In this document: piece after piece, positions 32,229 through 41,883 of the stretch
Position numbering within the stretch: position 1 is the first letter of the stretch
Layout of the letters: each line of letters begins with the position of its first letter
Source of the DNA: Branchiostoma floridae
Taxonomy: Eukaryota; Chordata; Leptocardii; Amphioxiformes; Branchiostomatidae
Assembly (NCBI RefSeq): GCF_000003815.2
Contig: NC_049993.1
Coordinates: forward strand, 2,692,119 to 2,756,118
Direction of reading: 5' to 3'
DNA length: 64,000 nucleotides
Notes under the pieces: generated by a model
The model's database searches: none
Told to the model about the DNA's origin: nothing
What the model saw: the letters and a program-made list of their open reading frames with translations, nothing else
Program-made: the position numbers and the translations under genes

Positions 32229-33200
32229 TTGGCGGTTACTATAGAAACCGCTCCCAGATGGGGCTAGCCTGACCGTGCGTCCGCGTGCTTCGCCCCGCTA
32301 ACGAGGGGTCTTGACAGCCGAGTCCGCGTGCCTCACCCTACTAACAAGGGGAGGGGATCCTGCCTTGACAGCTGGGAGATGCCACCCTTAGTTTAAGGGG
32401 TGGTGGCGACACACTTTACAGGTTTCAGTGGAATCAAGACTTGAAATTAACCAAGCAGAATACGTGTAGAATGCGACACTGACCTGTGAGACTAATACTT
32501 TGAGCGAGATAAGCGTCCTCGAAGGTCTGGTGGATCGATCCGGAGGTAAACCGCAGCCCGGTCCTACCACGCGTGAGCCAGGCGGGGTGGGGGCCCCGCG
32601 TGACCGAGGGGAGACCGATGGAGGGGTTCGGCGGTTGAAAAACGTCCGTATCTCAGACAAGTCCAGACATACAAACAAAGTTCACACACCGAGGTGGTCT
32701 ACACAGTCTCGGAAACTATCCACAATCAAACTTGACCTAACCAGCCGGCATGCGGGGCATGAGACGACTGGGAAACACGTCCTGGTCGCACTGGTCGCAA
32801 GAACCGTCCGCTCATCTAGCACCCTTCACATCGGGATATCCTTCTTATACACGCGAACACCACTGCGATGTGCTAAATATTACGTTACATGTATTGAATG
32901 TTACCAGTACTAGCATTTTCACCTGCAATATATTTCTGGTCGTTAGGAGGGCGCTTTTGAGCCACTAAAATCGTACCTCTTTTCATATGGCTTACACACT
33001 TGTAGTAATGTGTTTAGGAACGACATATACTGTTGTCAAAGCGTTACATTTTACTGCTCATTCGTGTATGAATATGAAATGTTCTGGACATTTTTGTCAT
33101 ATGCGATTTTTGTCAGTGTGTCCGCCTGTTTCCTGACCTGCAATATATTTCTGATCGTTAGGAGGGCGCTTTTGATCCATTGTGTGAATGTTGTCGCATT
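32229..33200. other. LINE 5' region and flank
   Basis: Positions 32229-32650 are GC-rich, with 'gcgtgc(t/c)tc(g/a)cccc' repeated at about 32283 and 32327, and probably form the LINE 5' UTR. A 40-base phrase, 'tgcaatatatttctg(g/a)tcg' followed by 'ttaggagggcgcttttga', occurs at about 32928 and 33141, a direct repeat of unknown origin. No host exon is seen. Confidence 0.4.
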
Positions 33201-34228
33201 TTCAATATCATGAACATTGAAAAACGTTCCACCATGACCCTGACGGGAAGGGGGGAACTCTGCCATTTCTTCGTCGGCAGCAGGGTCATGCCTCCTCGTA
33301 ATGTAGAGCTCGCAGACTCGTCGTCCGATCGAATCGCGCCTAATGTGAGGGGGGTATAAGGATCGTCCCTCGGATAGGACGTTATTTAGAGGAGAGCGCG
33401 TACAAGAACCCACCACACTTATCGAAAACAGTAGTAGTGGATAATATTGTTGTATAGTCTTACAGGTATAGGATACATAATATTCAGCAAGTTAAAGTTG
33501 GTAGCCTAAAAAAAAAGAAGAATGCTCTTGCTAACACAACTTAGCCTAACGCGTGTTTGTAATTTCCCGCAAAAACTAAGCCCCGATCAGATTCAAACTT
33601 TCGACCAATCACAATACAAAACGTCATTCCCTTGAGTGACAGAAAACAAAACGTGCCGAAAATTCATGATGAGGCAGCTACAATGCAATTGCTTGTTTTA
33701 TATATAAACAATAAACAAAATGTAGATAATATTCTGTGCGTTTTGAGTCACAATGTATCTTTTTTTCTCGGATATATGTTACTCAAATTGTATCCTAAAA
33801 TGCTCAGATGCTTACATTTTCTAGCCACACAGCGCTAACGTCTGTAAAACTTCTACAATTTCACGTTGGAATACAGCAAACGATAAATAATTTGACACAG
33901 CCCTATCGGAGCCCTGCTTTGCGTGTGAACGCGCACAACACACAAGACCGGCGCCATTGTATTTACTTTCTCATCGAACGTTGGGATGGTGAACTCGTCA
34001 CAAGGAGAAACCGCGACGTACAGAACTTCTTCAAAACGTTTTGCTTTTGGTCTTTCCCCTTACGAAGAGTCGATATGTTAGACTACAAAGTCTAAAGCTG
34101 ACCTGAAAGTTGTGAAAAACAGGAGATTTGTGAAACTTGGCGGCCTGGACTGTTGCAGTGTTTGGTAGGCGTGGCGGTTTTTTCTCACACTTGGAAAGTT
34201 TCACTCTCCCGTCCAGAGACTCTCCAAC
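33201..34228. other. Upstream flank of the TGF-beta gene
   Basis: No exon could be supported. The last 150 bases before the ATG at 34229 become GC-rich and probably hold the 5' UTR and promoter. I see no convincing TATA box and do not assign transcription factor sites. Confidence 0.35.
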
Positions 34229-34664
34229 ATGGCGAGATTTGTGAAGACGTTTGTGTTGGTTCTCCTTATGTTTGCTGCTTCTCAAGCCTTAAAGATGTCT
34301 GGGACACAAGCAAGACGGGCGAAAAGGGCAGAAAGCGTGGAGGGAAGTGAAAGAACTGCGGTGGAGATAGTGGTTGGAAACACCGGGCGGAACACGAGTT
34401 ATCCTCGGGACGAGGCGACGGGAGCGCCGAGGAGTGTGGACAGTCGTCTCGGTGTAAACCCAGGAGCAGAGACGGAGCACACACGGGCTCAGCGTACAGC
34501 CAGCCGCGCACACAAAGCTGTTGAGGGTGCCTGTGTCCGAGGCCGTTGCGTACGGGGTGGTACCGGGAGGAGGCCGCGGTGCCCTCGGCGCAGGTCGCGC
34601 CCCGGCCCGCCCGTGGTTCACCTGTACATGCGGTACCTGACGTGGCGGAGTAACTGGCAGCTGG
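34229..34664 (+). CDS. Exon 1 of the Nodal-like gene
   Basis: ATG in a good context (ccaacATGg), then the signal peptide and a long Arg-rich segment before VVHLYMRYL. I chose the donor GTATAG at 34665. GTAACT at 34650 keeps the same phase and would remove five codons, so the exact end is uncertain. The segment between signal peptide and VVHLYM is ~110 residues, longer than in vertebrate Nodal. Confidence 0.65.
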
Positions 34665-37600
34665 GTATAGACCTTGTTCCAGTAATGTCCAGCTTCGAAA
34701 TTTCTCACTCCAGTGTTAGGATTTCGGCGGTGTCTTGCACGTGCACGTGTCAGATAATGCTCGGCATATATGTTATGGTTGATATAACTACATGTACACG
34801 TTTATCTAGGACCTAGGGGAAAATGTTGCCTTCCCTGCTTCCATTCCTACCCTAGACTTTTTTAGGCCATGGACAGTTAAGTCAGTCACAAGTAGCTAAT
34901 CCTTTTTATTCAGCCCGCTTTCTATTGAAGTAGAGACACTGCTTGTCTTATCTAATGAAAGATGTATTATGCACAAAATTAAATTTTGACATTGAAAGAC
35001 AAGTGTCTTCATGCATTTCAGATTACTTTGTTGAACTCTATTGTAATATGTAACGTTTATCACTAGAGTTTTGGCCAACCTAAAAAAGTTACAAGAAAAA
35101 AAAGATAATTCCTACCTACTGACCCTAATTTTTTTTTTTCAGGACTGAAACAGGCAACACAACATTTTTCCAAAGACTTATAAACGCCAGCTAGACTGGT
35201 CCTTTTTATAGTAAAATAGTTGAGAAGTTTGAAATAGTTTTTCTTCCTTTATTACTGTGTGAGATTGGACCAATCAGATCTGTGCAGTGTAACCAAAACA
35301 TCTACTATGAAGCCATCAATGTCTGCAAAAATGTTGTTTTATATAAAACTCTGGGAATATTGGAGTCCTTGTCAATTCTTTATCTGTAATTGGTAATTTC
35401 TTCAGATAAAATTCCACATAAACTCAGTATACCCATTAGAGTACCTTCCTGTGCAGTAATTTCTCCCGTGGAGCCCTATTTAAGGAAAAAGAAAAAAAAG
35501 TTAGCAAGAAGAACTCAGAGGCTCTTTCTTTCATACAGTTAACTGGAGAAGAGGCATGGGGAACTTCAAGTTCAAGGTCAACTGCCATGTCTCCAAGGTC
35601 AACGTCATCCGTGAGTCGGAGCTGCACCAGGTGCTGACCTTCAGCACGACCTTCCAGAAGGCGGTGAGGAGGGGCACGCTGCAGCCGCCGTACCGCCTGG
35701 TCCTGCTGAAGGTCGTACAGAGGTCAGGGGTCAGGACACATCGCCACCTCACCAGCAAGGTCAGTTCTACTGTCAAGGTCATTCCATGGAATTTTCTGTA
35801 GGTTCTCAAATTTCATGTTCGAATGTCTGTGATGTTGTGAATGCTCTGCTCTGTGGTTTCAAGAGAGAAAACATGATTTCAGCAGCAGACCTGGAAACTT
35901 TTTTTCTCAACTTCTTCAGGTGAGTTGTGGTGGGAGTTTTCTAATATTATGGTCTGAAAGATGCAATGTTTTGATGCTGGCTTAATTGAGCATCTTTGAC
36001 ACCCTCGAGATGTAGTATTTCAACTTAATTGTCATTTGTCTAACTGAAGCAATTGTACAGTAGAAGCCATTTAATTGCACACCGGATTAACGCACACTTC
36101 TGTTAATTGCACGGAAATCCTAAATCCCAAACCAGCGCGATCCAGCTAGATAACTTCACATTATTGCACCAGTCGGATAATTGCACGAAATTTACTGGCA
36201 AATAGGCAATTAAGCGGCTTCTACTGTACTCAGATCCAATCTGAATCCAAGCGCTGCTGTTCGCCCTCCCCAGACGGTGTTCGGTAACGAGACGGCTCCG
36301 TGGGTCATCTTCAACATCTCCCGCCTGGTCCAGACGTGGCGCTCCTCCTCCCGCCTCAAGCACAGCCTCCGCCTCACCGTCGTCTCCATGGCAACCGGGC
36401 TGCAGGTGGGCCAGCGCATCACGAAGCGGCTCCTTGACACGAGGCGAGAGGCGACCTTGCTCGCCGCGTACGTGCGGGAGGGAGAGAGGAAGGAAGACGT
36501 GTTTCCGGATCGCTCCGGAACCGAGCCCAGACAAACGGTAAGAAGTCAAATGGCGCAGGTAAAGCCTTGTTGTTCAGGATCTCCAAGCAGATCCTACTGT
36601 AGCATAAGACAGTATCAAAAGATGCCAGAGGATTGAAGCCGGCTTAGGAGTGTGCAGTGGCCGCGGCACCGGGGTCCGCCCCCCCGGAAAATATGTTGGG
36701 GGGGCGTCGCCCCCCCCCCCCAAATAATCAAGCTGAAACCTTGTGTATTTTTTTCAGATGATGGAAATTTCATTAAATCACGCTAACGGCAAGATTTACG
36801 CCAGAAAACGCAAGAAATGACGTTTCAGAGAGTCCCGATTTCAAAATTTTGCCAGAGTTCCCTTGTGACGGCTCGAGTCTTTGGCCGCCCCTCGTACATG
36901 TGCCGCAAACTTCTGTCAGTAAAAGTTCGCCCCCCCCCCCCAAAACGAAATTTGCTGCCGCCGCCTCTGGTGTGTTTTGCTACCGGGGATCTGCCTCCAC
37001 TGAAAAAGGGAGGAGCATTTCTATTCAACAATGGTGTTGCTGCCCCTCCCTGTGGCCATGTGCTAATGATTTTACGAGCGACTTACACTGGGACAAAGTC
37101 AGTAACCAGCACATGTCCCAGTTGGAAGTTAGCACCAAACAGGAAGGAGGGCAATTAGCACCTACACTGCAAGCACAGTTTGATTGGGAAACAATTGGAT
37201 GTTAATAGCCTTTGTTCTAGCCGACTGGGGGGCAGATTCTACATGGCAAATGGACACCTCTTGGCTGACTACACTCCTTGGCCAGCTTGGTACTATCTTA
37301 TGCCGTTGTAGGAACTGCTTGGAGATTAGTTGTTCAGGATCTTCAAGTATGTATAAAAAGACACCTATATGCAGTACTGTCAACAACAACAAAACAACAA
37401 CGTGGGCTCCCAAACATTATGAGGGGGACTGAAAAAATGTTAAAGCTGGAGACATTCCTGCCTATACCATAGAACAATATTGGTCACCGCAAAAGGCAAA
37501 CACTTTGAGTGTGGTTTAATACTTACTTGTGTGGTTAGATGTGTATTATTGTTTTTTTCTACATCTGTAGCTAAGCTTTGATATACATCATGCAAACAAT

Positions 37601-38207
37601 TTTGATATGTATGATAATGAATAGCGTATGATGTGTTTGTGTGTTTCTGTTGCTTTAGCCGAGACAAACGTGGAAGGAGGGAAGGTCAAGGTCATCTCTG
37701 CGACCTCTGCAGGACCGCGCCGCGTCTCTTGCCGTGCTGCAGCGGGTGTTGCTAGGCAACAATACCGGGCATGACACGTCTGGCGAAGAAAAGCCCCGGG
37801 GTCCTGAGCTGCTGAGAGACTGGCTGGCGTATCGCGGGAGGAAGCAGTCACGACACAATGACACAGGTTCAGAGGGCAGAGGTCGCAGGCAGGTCGGAGA
37901 GTGTCATCGCCATGACTACCACGGGGTATTTGATGACATCATCCTGCCGGAGTTCATCCTGCAGCCCCCGCGGTTTAACGCGTACCGCTGCGGCAGCGCC
38001 TGCACCCGGCCATTCCCGACGCACATGAACGCGACGAACCACGCCATGCTGATGTCGCTGCTGCACGAGAGGACCCCCCACGAAGTTCCCGCGCCCTGCT
38101 GCGTCCCGCTGGCATACTCTGCGATCTCCGTCATGGAGCAGCACGGAGACAACATCGTGGTGAAGCCGTACCCCAACATGCGCGTGGAGACCTGCGGCTG
38201 TAGGTGA
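34229..38207 (+). CDS. Nodal-like TGF-beta superfamily ligand precursor, 4 exons, 489 aa
   Basis: A secreted growth factor made as a precursor and cut to release a cystine-knot dimer. Exons 34229-34664, 35539-35759, 36274-36537 and 37659-38207 join in phase (1470 bases). Residues 1-20 are a signal peptide (FVKTFVLVLLMFAASQA). The propeptide shows VVHLYMRYL, FKFKVNCHVSKV and VIFNISRLVQTW. An RGRR furin-type site lies at 381-384. The mature domain has all seven cysteines (389, 418, 422, 454, 455, 486, 488). FNAYRC, TNHAMLMSLL, HEVPAPCCVP and the VETCGCR end resemble Nodal. The Trp residues usually found after the first cysteine are absent (FDDIILPEFILQPPRF). PPRFNAY and PNMRV also recall Lefty, but the helix and interchain cysteine, which Lefty lacks, are present. 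A divergent Gdf/Vg1 or orphan BMP is possible. Confidence 0.8.
34812..35171. mobile_element. 360-bp TIR element in intron 1 of the Nodal-like gene
   Basis: Starts 'cctaggggaaaatgttgcct' and ends in the imperfect inverse ('caggcaacacaacatttttc'). It is collinear at both ends with the 1.28 kb element at 47767-49044 but lacks the middle ~900 bases, as expected for an internally deleted derivative. Confidence 0.7.
35539..35759 (+). CDS. Exon 2 of the Nodal-like gene
   Basis: Acceptor 'ttcatacag', donor AAG/GTCAGT at 35760. It encodes propeptide from NWRRGMGNFKFKVNCHV to RTHRHLTSK and ends in phase 0. Confidence 0.8.
36058..36226. mobile_element. 169-bp TA-flanked MITE in intron 2 of the Nodal-like gene
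   Basis: CAGTAGAAGCCATTTAATTG at the left and its inverse CAATTAAGCGGCTTCTACTG at the right, with TA on each side (36056-36057 and 36227-36228). CAG ends and a TA target are typical of pogo/Tc1-type elements. It is the second copy of the element at 23088-23260. Confidence 0.8.
36274..36537 (+). CDS. Exon 3 of the Nodal-like gene
   Basis: Acceptor 'gccctccccag', donor ACG/GTAAGA at 36538. It encodes TVFGNETAPWVIFNISRL and the rest of the propeptide arm to TEPRQT, and is phase 0 at both ends. One N-glycosylation sequon (NET) and another (NIS) are present. Confidence 0.85.
36640..36990. repeat. C-rich repeat in intron 3
   Basis: Poly(C) and poly(G) runs near 36677-36720 and 36930-36942, with 'ggcaccggggtccgcccccc' at the left. 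The two C-rich blocks suggest a dispersed element, but I could not define its termini. Confidence 0.4.
37659..38207 (+). CDS. Exon 4 of the Nodal-like gene (processing site and mature ligand)
   Basis: Acceptor 'tgttgctttag' at 37658. It encodes the end of the propeptide, RGRR and the whole cystine-knot domain, with no intron inside the mature domain, and ends CGCR-TGA. Vertebrate Nodal genes as I recall them have an intron within the mature region, so this is a difference. An NAT sequon lies in the mature domain. The 3' end is duplicated downstream (38354-38428). Confidence 0.9.
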   Translation, partial: PRQTWKEGRSRSSLRPLQDRAASLAVLQRVLLGNNTGHDTSGEEKPRGPELLRDWLAYRGRKQSRHNDTGSEGRGRRQVGECHRHDYHGVFDDIILPEFILQPPRFNAYRCGSACTRPFPTHMNATNHAMLMSLLHERTPHEVPAPCCVPLAYSAISVMEQHGDNIVVKPYPNMRVETCGCR

Positions 38208-38760
38208 ACTCACTCACTATCCATAGCAGGAATAGGAAAAACAAGAAAACAGATGAAAAAGGTGCAGCACAGGAACTGCGAGAAATTTCTGACTGCAAGT
38301 GAATATGGTAAACCAAAATCATGATGATAAACAATTGAAATTTCAAGAGCACACTGGAGAAGCACGGGGACAAGATCGTTGGGAAGCCGTACCCCAACAT
38401 GCGCGTGGAGACCTGCGGCTGCAGGTGAGGAAGGAAAGCATTTCGGAAAATGAAAAACTCAAACAAAAAAAGCAAGCAGAACACGAGCAAATAACATTGA
38501 GAAAGAACAACAACGAATGTCAAAATAAACCTAAATGCAAGTAGAAAACTGCGGGTCCAGGTGAACTTGACAGAAAAGCAAAATCAGCAAAACTGAAGAA
38601 AACATGAAGACAAATGAAAAAGGTACAGCACAGGAGCTGTACAAAGTCATCATACAATGCTTGTGTGGCTGCAAGTATTAAAATATGGAAAACAAAAAGT
38701 CATGATGAAAAAAAGGGACATGAAACTGAGCACACTGGAAGTGTGAGATAATTCTGTTTA
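38208..38760 (+). repeat. Decayed tandem copies of the Nodal-like gene's 3' end
   Basis: The spacer 38208-38353 and the segment 38557-38740 are similar ('agatgaaaaaggtgcagcac' against 'aaatgaaaaaggtacagcac', and 'gagcacactgga' in both). Remnants of the CGCR-stop end lie at about 38193 (real), 38413 (nearly intact) and 38544 (degenerate). The region grew by tandem duplication that includes coding sequence. Confidence 0.7.
38354..38428 (+). pseudogene. Second C-terminal end of the TGF-beta ligand (exon fragment)
   Basis: Twenty-four codons and a stop reading LEKHGDKIVGKPYPNMRV then ETCGCR, against VMEQHGDNIVVKPYPNMRV and ETCGCR in the real exon. The final ~35 bases are identical. There is no AG acceptor in a good context directly before it, so it is probably a non-functional duplicate. 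Use as an alternative terminal exon cannot be excluded. Confidence 0.7.
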
Positions 38761-39298
38761 ACCCAGGAGCAGGACATTAAGGCAAACACCTGGTTGAGAA
38801 ACAACAAAATTATGACAAAAATAAGCAAAATTGAAAGCAAAAAAAAAGCACAGTTAACATATTCTGTTCAGCCAAGCTTCAAGAAGACTGAAAGGAAAAA
38901 TGGAGAAGTAAAAAAACAGACTCAAGCCTTGCAATTGCAAAGCTTGTTGAGTTAAACTGAAAAGCATATTGAGGTTAAGAACTCTTTTAAAAGTTGTCAG
39001 CATGAAAAGAAAAATTTATTTCTTTTTTGAAAAAAAAAAAAACATGCACCAGTTTTCTTGATTGCTGGTCAATGCTGGACCATTTTGTTTCCTCTGCATA
39101 TTTGGCAAAAGCACATGATTTTAAGTTTCCCCTGCGGCAAAGAAATTAAACACTTTTAGGAATGAGTACATGGCATCCTATGGGATGAAGTACATACAGT
39201 TCTAACCAATTGTTATTATGTTCACCATTTAAGTTAAAGGCAGCTGACCATTGCTGCCTTATCTTTTTACATTTTGCTGAAGTCTGAAGCTGTTGTTT
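38761..39298. other. No gene seen; probable 3' flank
   Basis: Very A-rich sequence without open frames. No clear AATAAA for the TGF-beta gene was identified. Confidence 0.35.
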
Positions 39299-39302
39299 TT
39301 AA

Positions 39303-40265
39303 CCCTCAAACCACCGTAGCTTTTTTGTGACGTAGATTACCGTATGGGGTCAAAACCGACCCCAAAACGTTTTGTACAAATGCAGTTTTTTGTGTGAATC
39401 TTTTTGTGATTTGTATATATGTATAGTTTCATTAATCTATGCGGGACAATCTGACATGATTAGGTGAGAATACTTCTAGCTCATTATCATAATTTATGCA
39501 AAAGATCATGAGGACCACATTTTGCACCAACGCTATTCAGACCAGGAAAGAAGTTTTTGATGCCTGTACCAGCTTCAATTCCATATAGCGCCTAAATGGC
39601 TAATGCTAGGGCCACCAAACTTGGTAACCTTTTAGAAAATGTTGATAGCAAACACTTTCAGTGAACAAAGTATGTTCATCATTTTTCCTGTTGCCATGGC
39701 AACGAAATTCTGACAGACAAATATATTACGAAATTTTCTAATTTTGTATAAAACATGTAAGTTTTAAGGTCTTCTTGGCAAATAACAGTTGTTTATCACA
39801 TCTTATAAAATTCAACGTAAATTTCAGGACTCAATATTCATAATTTATGCTAATATGATGACGTCATCAGTCAAAATCCAAGATGGCGGCCGATTTTACC
39901 TAGATGACGTCATAATGTCGTCATATAACATGATAATGGCACAAAAGTTGCTACAATAATTTTGGCTTACATTTAAATCATTCTCTGAAAATTTCGTGAT
40001 CCTACCATAAGTAGTTTCGGTGTGGGTCGCAAAAGTTTGTTTAAAAAAATGCTGGGGTCAGTTTTGACCCCACTGAACCATGCATAAACTTTCGAGGATT
40101 ACTTAATCAACAATGAACCAATCTCGGTAAAAACGTAGAAGAAGTTATAGGACATATACACAAACAAACTTCTGGAAGGAAATTTGTTTTCGACCAGAAA
40201 TGACATAATGGCACACAATGATATACGCGTGGGGTCAGTTTTGACCCCATACGGTGGTTTGAGGG
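39303..40265. mobile_element. 963-bp piggyBac-like MITE
   Basis: TTAA stands at both edges (39299-39302 and 40266-40269). The termini are perfect inverses: CCCTCAAACCACCGTA at the left and TACGGTGGTTTGAGGG at the right. A subterminal 'tatggggtcaaaaccgaccc' is echoed in inverse at the right end. TTAA targets and CCC ends are hallmarks of piggyBac. There is no transposase frame, so it is non-autonomous. Confidence 0.9.
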
Positions 40266-40269
40266 TTAA

Positions 40270-41275
40270 AGACTTCACACTCAGACATTTGTTAGTTGGT
40301 TGTGTTAGTTTTGGTTCATGTTGGTTATGTTACAAGATATGTTACAGTATATACTTCTTACAATCAGAGAGCAATGTGATAATTTTAGTTTTATACAGCT
40401 GACATAACATTTTCAGGTAGTAATAAGAAATTACTACAAAAATTGTTGCTATCATTTTATTTTTTCTTCATTTTAAAGAAGTACATATTATAAGAAGTGT
40501 ATTAAAGCCTGGCAGTTATATTTGATGTTTTGTTGGAGTTTTTAAGTACCTGGGAAATGCACAGTTAAATACAGGGTTGCAGTCAAGCATTGAAACTATT
40601 TATATGATCAAGATGATGTAATATATCTTATGGAGAGAAAAGCTAAGATATTATGATATCTTTTTTGTTCTTAATATTGTTCCTACTCAGGAATGTTGAT
40701 AAATATATATTTTTTTAAAGTTAAAAAATGATTTTATAAAGAGAAACGTATAACTTTCTAAACTTACTTTGTACTTTGCAAAGAAGTTGGACAACTTTTG
40801 CAAACTTGAAGAACAAATTAAAAAGTTTGAAAAATGAAATATTCTGTGCTGTCTTAATTTGTTGTGCATTGCCTTTCTGCCTGTGAGTGCATATGTGCTT
40901 CCTATTGTGTGTCTGTATGTGTAAGTGTGTGTGTGTGTGTTCATCTGTATGTCTGTTTGTCTGTGACTTCCAATGCATTTTTGTCATAGTACCATACATC
41001 TACAGCCCTGCTACTGTTATCTGGGGGACTGGAAAGGACACAAATCAGTATGGGTAAGGGGCTGAAGTCTGGCATTTCTGCCTGGTGACATGATCTAATA
41101 TTGCATCTGAACAAGGACAGATTCGTAATTTCTTGAATAACTTTAAGCTTTGATACATCTTGTATAACGTTCATACCCTTGCATCGTATGTGTGGGGTAT
41201 TGAGGAAGTCATGCATATTTATTGATGATCACATAGATTTGTTTGACACAGGGCATGTCGATACTGCAGAGCAGG
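40270..41275. other. No gene supported
   Basis: AT-rich with a short GT/CA stretch at about 40925-40942. No splice-consistent exon was found. Confidence 0.35.
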
Positions 41276-41283
41276 ACAGTATC

Positions 41284-41298
41284 GCTAGAGGGCGCTGG
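41284..41298 (+). promoter_or_regulatory. CTCF-like motif
   Basis: 'Cgctagagggcgctg' fits the core of the bilaterian CTCF consensus (YAGRKGGCRS). A variant, 'cgctagaggccgcta', lies at about 41542. Single motif matches are weak evidence. Confidence 0.3.
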
Positions 41299-41593
41299 TG
41301 TGTGGTCTATATATTTTGGCGGGAGGGTTCAACACGCCCAGTGGTGTGTGGGTCAATTCTTGTCTCTGTAGGTTGATTCCTATCTTTAATGGCTACGTTT
41401 AGCTTACAAGAAACGGAACTGGTACTCAATTTTGTCTGTCCAGTCGTGTCACGGGCTACATGTATGTAGTTTAGCCAAAATACTCTTTGACACGGTCAAC
41501 GATCTCTAGTGCATGTTTGACGCTGCACTTTGGAACATTATCGCTAGAGGCCGCTAACGTGTGGTCCACTTTTGCCGGCCTCTTTCAACCTCC

Positions 41594-41655
41594 TTGATTT
41601 TGATTTGATTTGATTTATTCGGCTGTATAATCATGGGAAATACAGCCAGGGCTTC
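41594..41655 (-). mobile_element. 62-bp 3' end of the 27.4-32.6 kb LINE family
   Basis: 'Gatttgatttattcggctgt' and 'ataatcatgggaaatacagc' match 27395-27445 with one change, including the GATTT tail. It is an extreme 5' truncation of the same family in the same orientation. Confidence 0.85.
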
Positions 41656-41883
41656 CTTGTTTCAACACATGCAGTTTCGTATAAATATATTGATTATTTA
41701 CGGCAAAACATGAAATCCAGAATTGTTCCAATTGTCTGCAGGAAACAAACATACACTCTTCAGTGCCTCTCCCATCGTGTCGTGGGCTACATTTGCGACG
41801 TTGGGTCATAAATTTGCTTCGATGGAAGGGGGGCGCTCCAATCAAATTCAACGACCTCTAGGGCTTTTCTTCCACGTTGCATT

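Larger units (their letters stand above)
27379..32650 (-). mobile_element. Apparently full-length non-LTR retrotransposon with two intact ORFs
   Basis: It reads from high to low coordinates: a GC-rich 5' region (to about 32650, edge uncertain), ORF1 (32228-30819), ORF2 (30810-27790), a ~400-base 3' UTR and a simple 3' tail of GATTT units (27379-27403 on the + strand). ORF1 has CCHC zinc knuckles. ORF2 has an apurinic-type endonuclease and a reverse transcriptase. This layout is that of the CR1/Jockey group. A 62-base copy of its extreme 3' end lies at 41594-41655, proving the boundary and target-primed 5' truncation elsewhere. Confidence 0.85.

Noticed and set aside
36103..36549. Minus-strand frame of 148 codons over exon 3 of the TGF-beta gene
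   Set aside because: Antisense shadow of GC-rich coding sequence on the plus strand, which has clear splice sites and homology.
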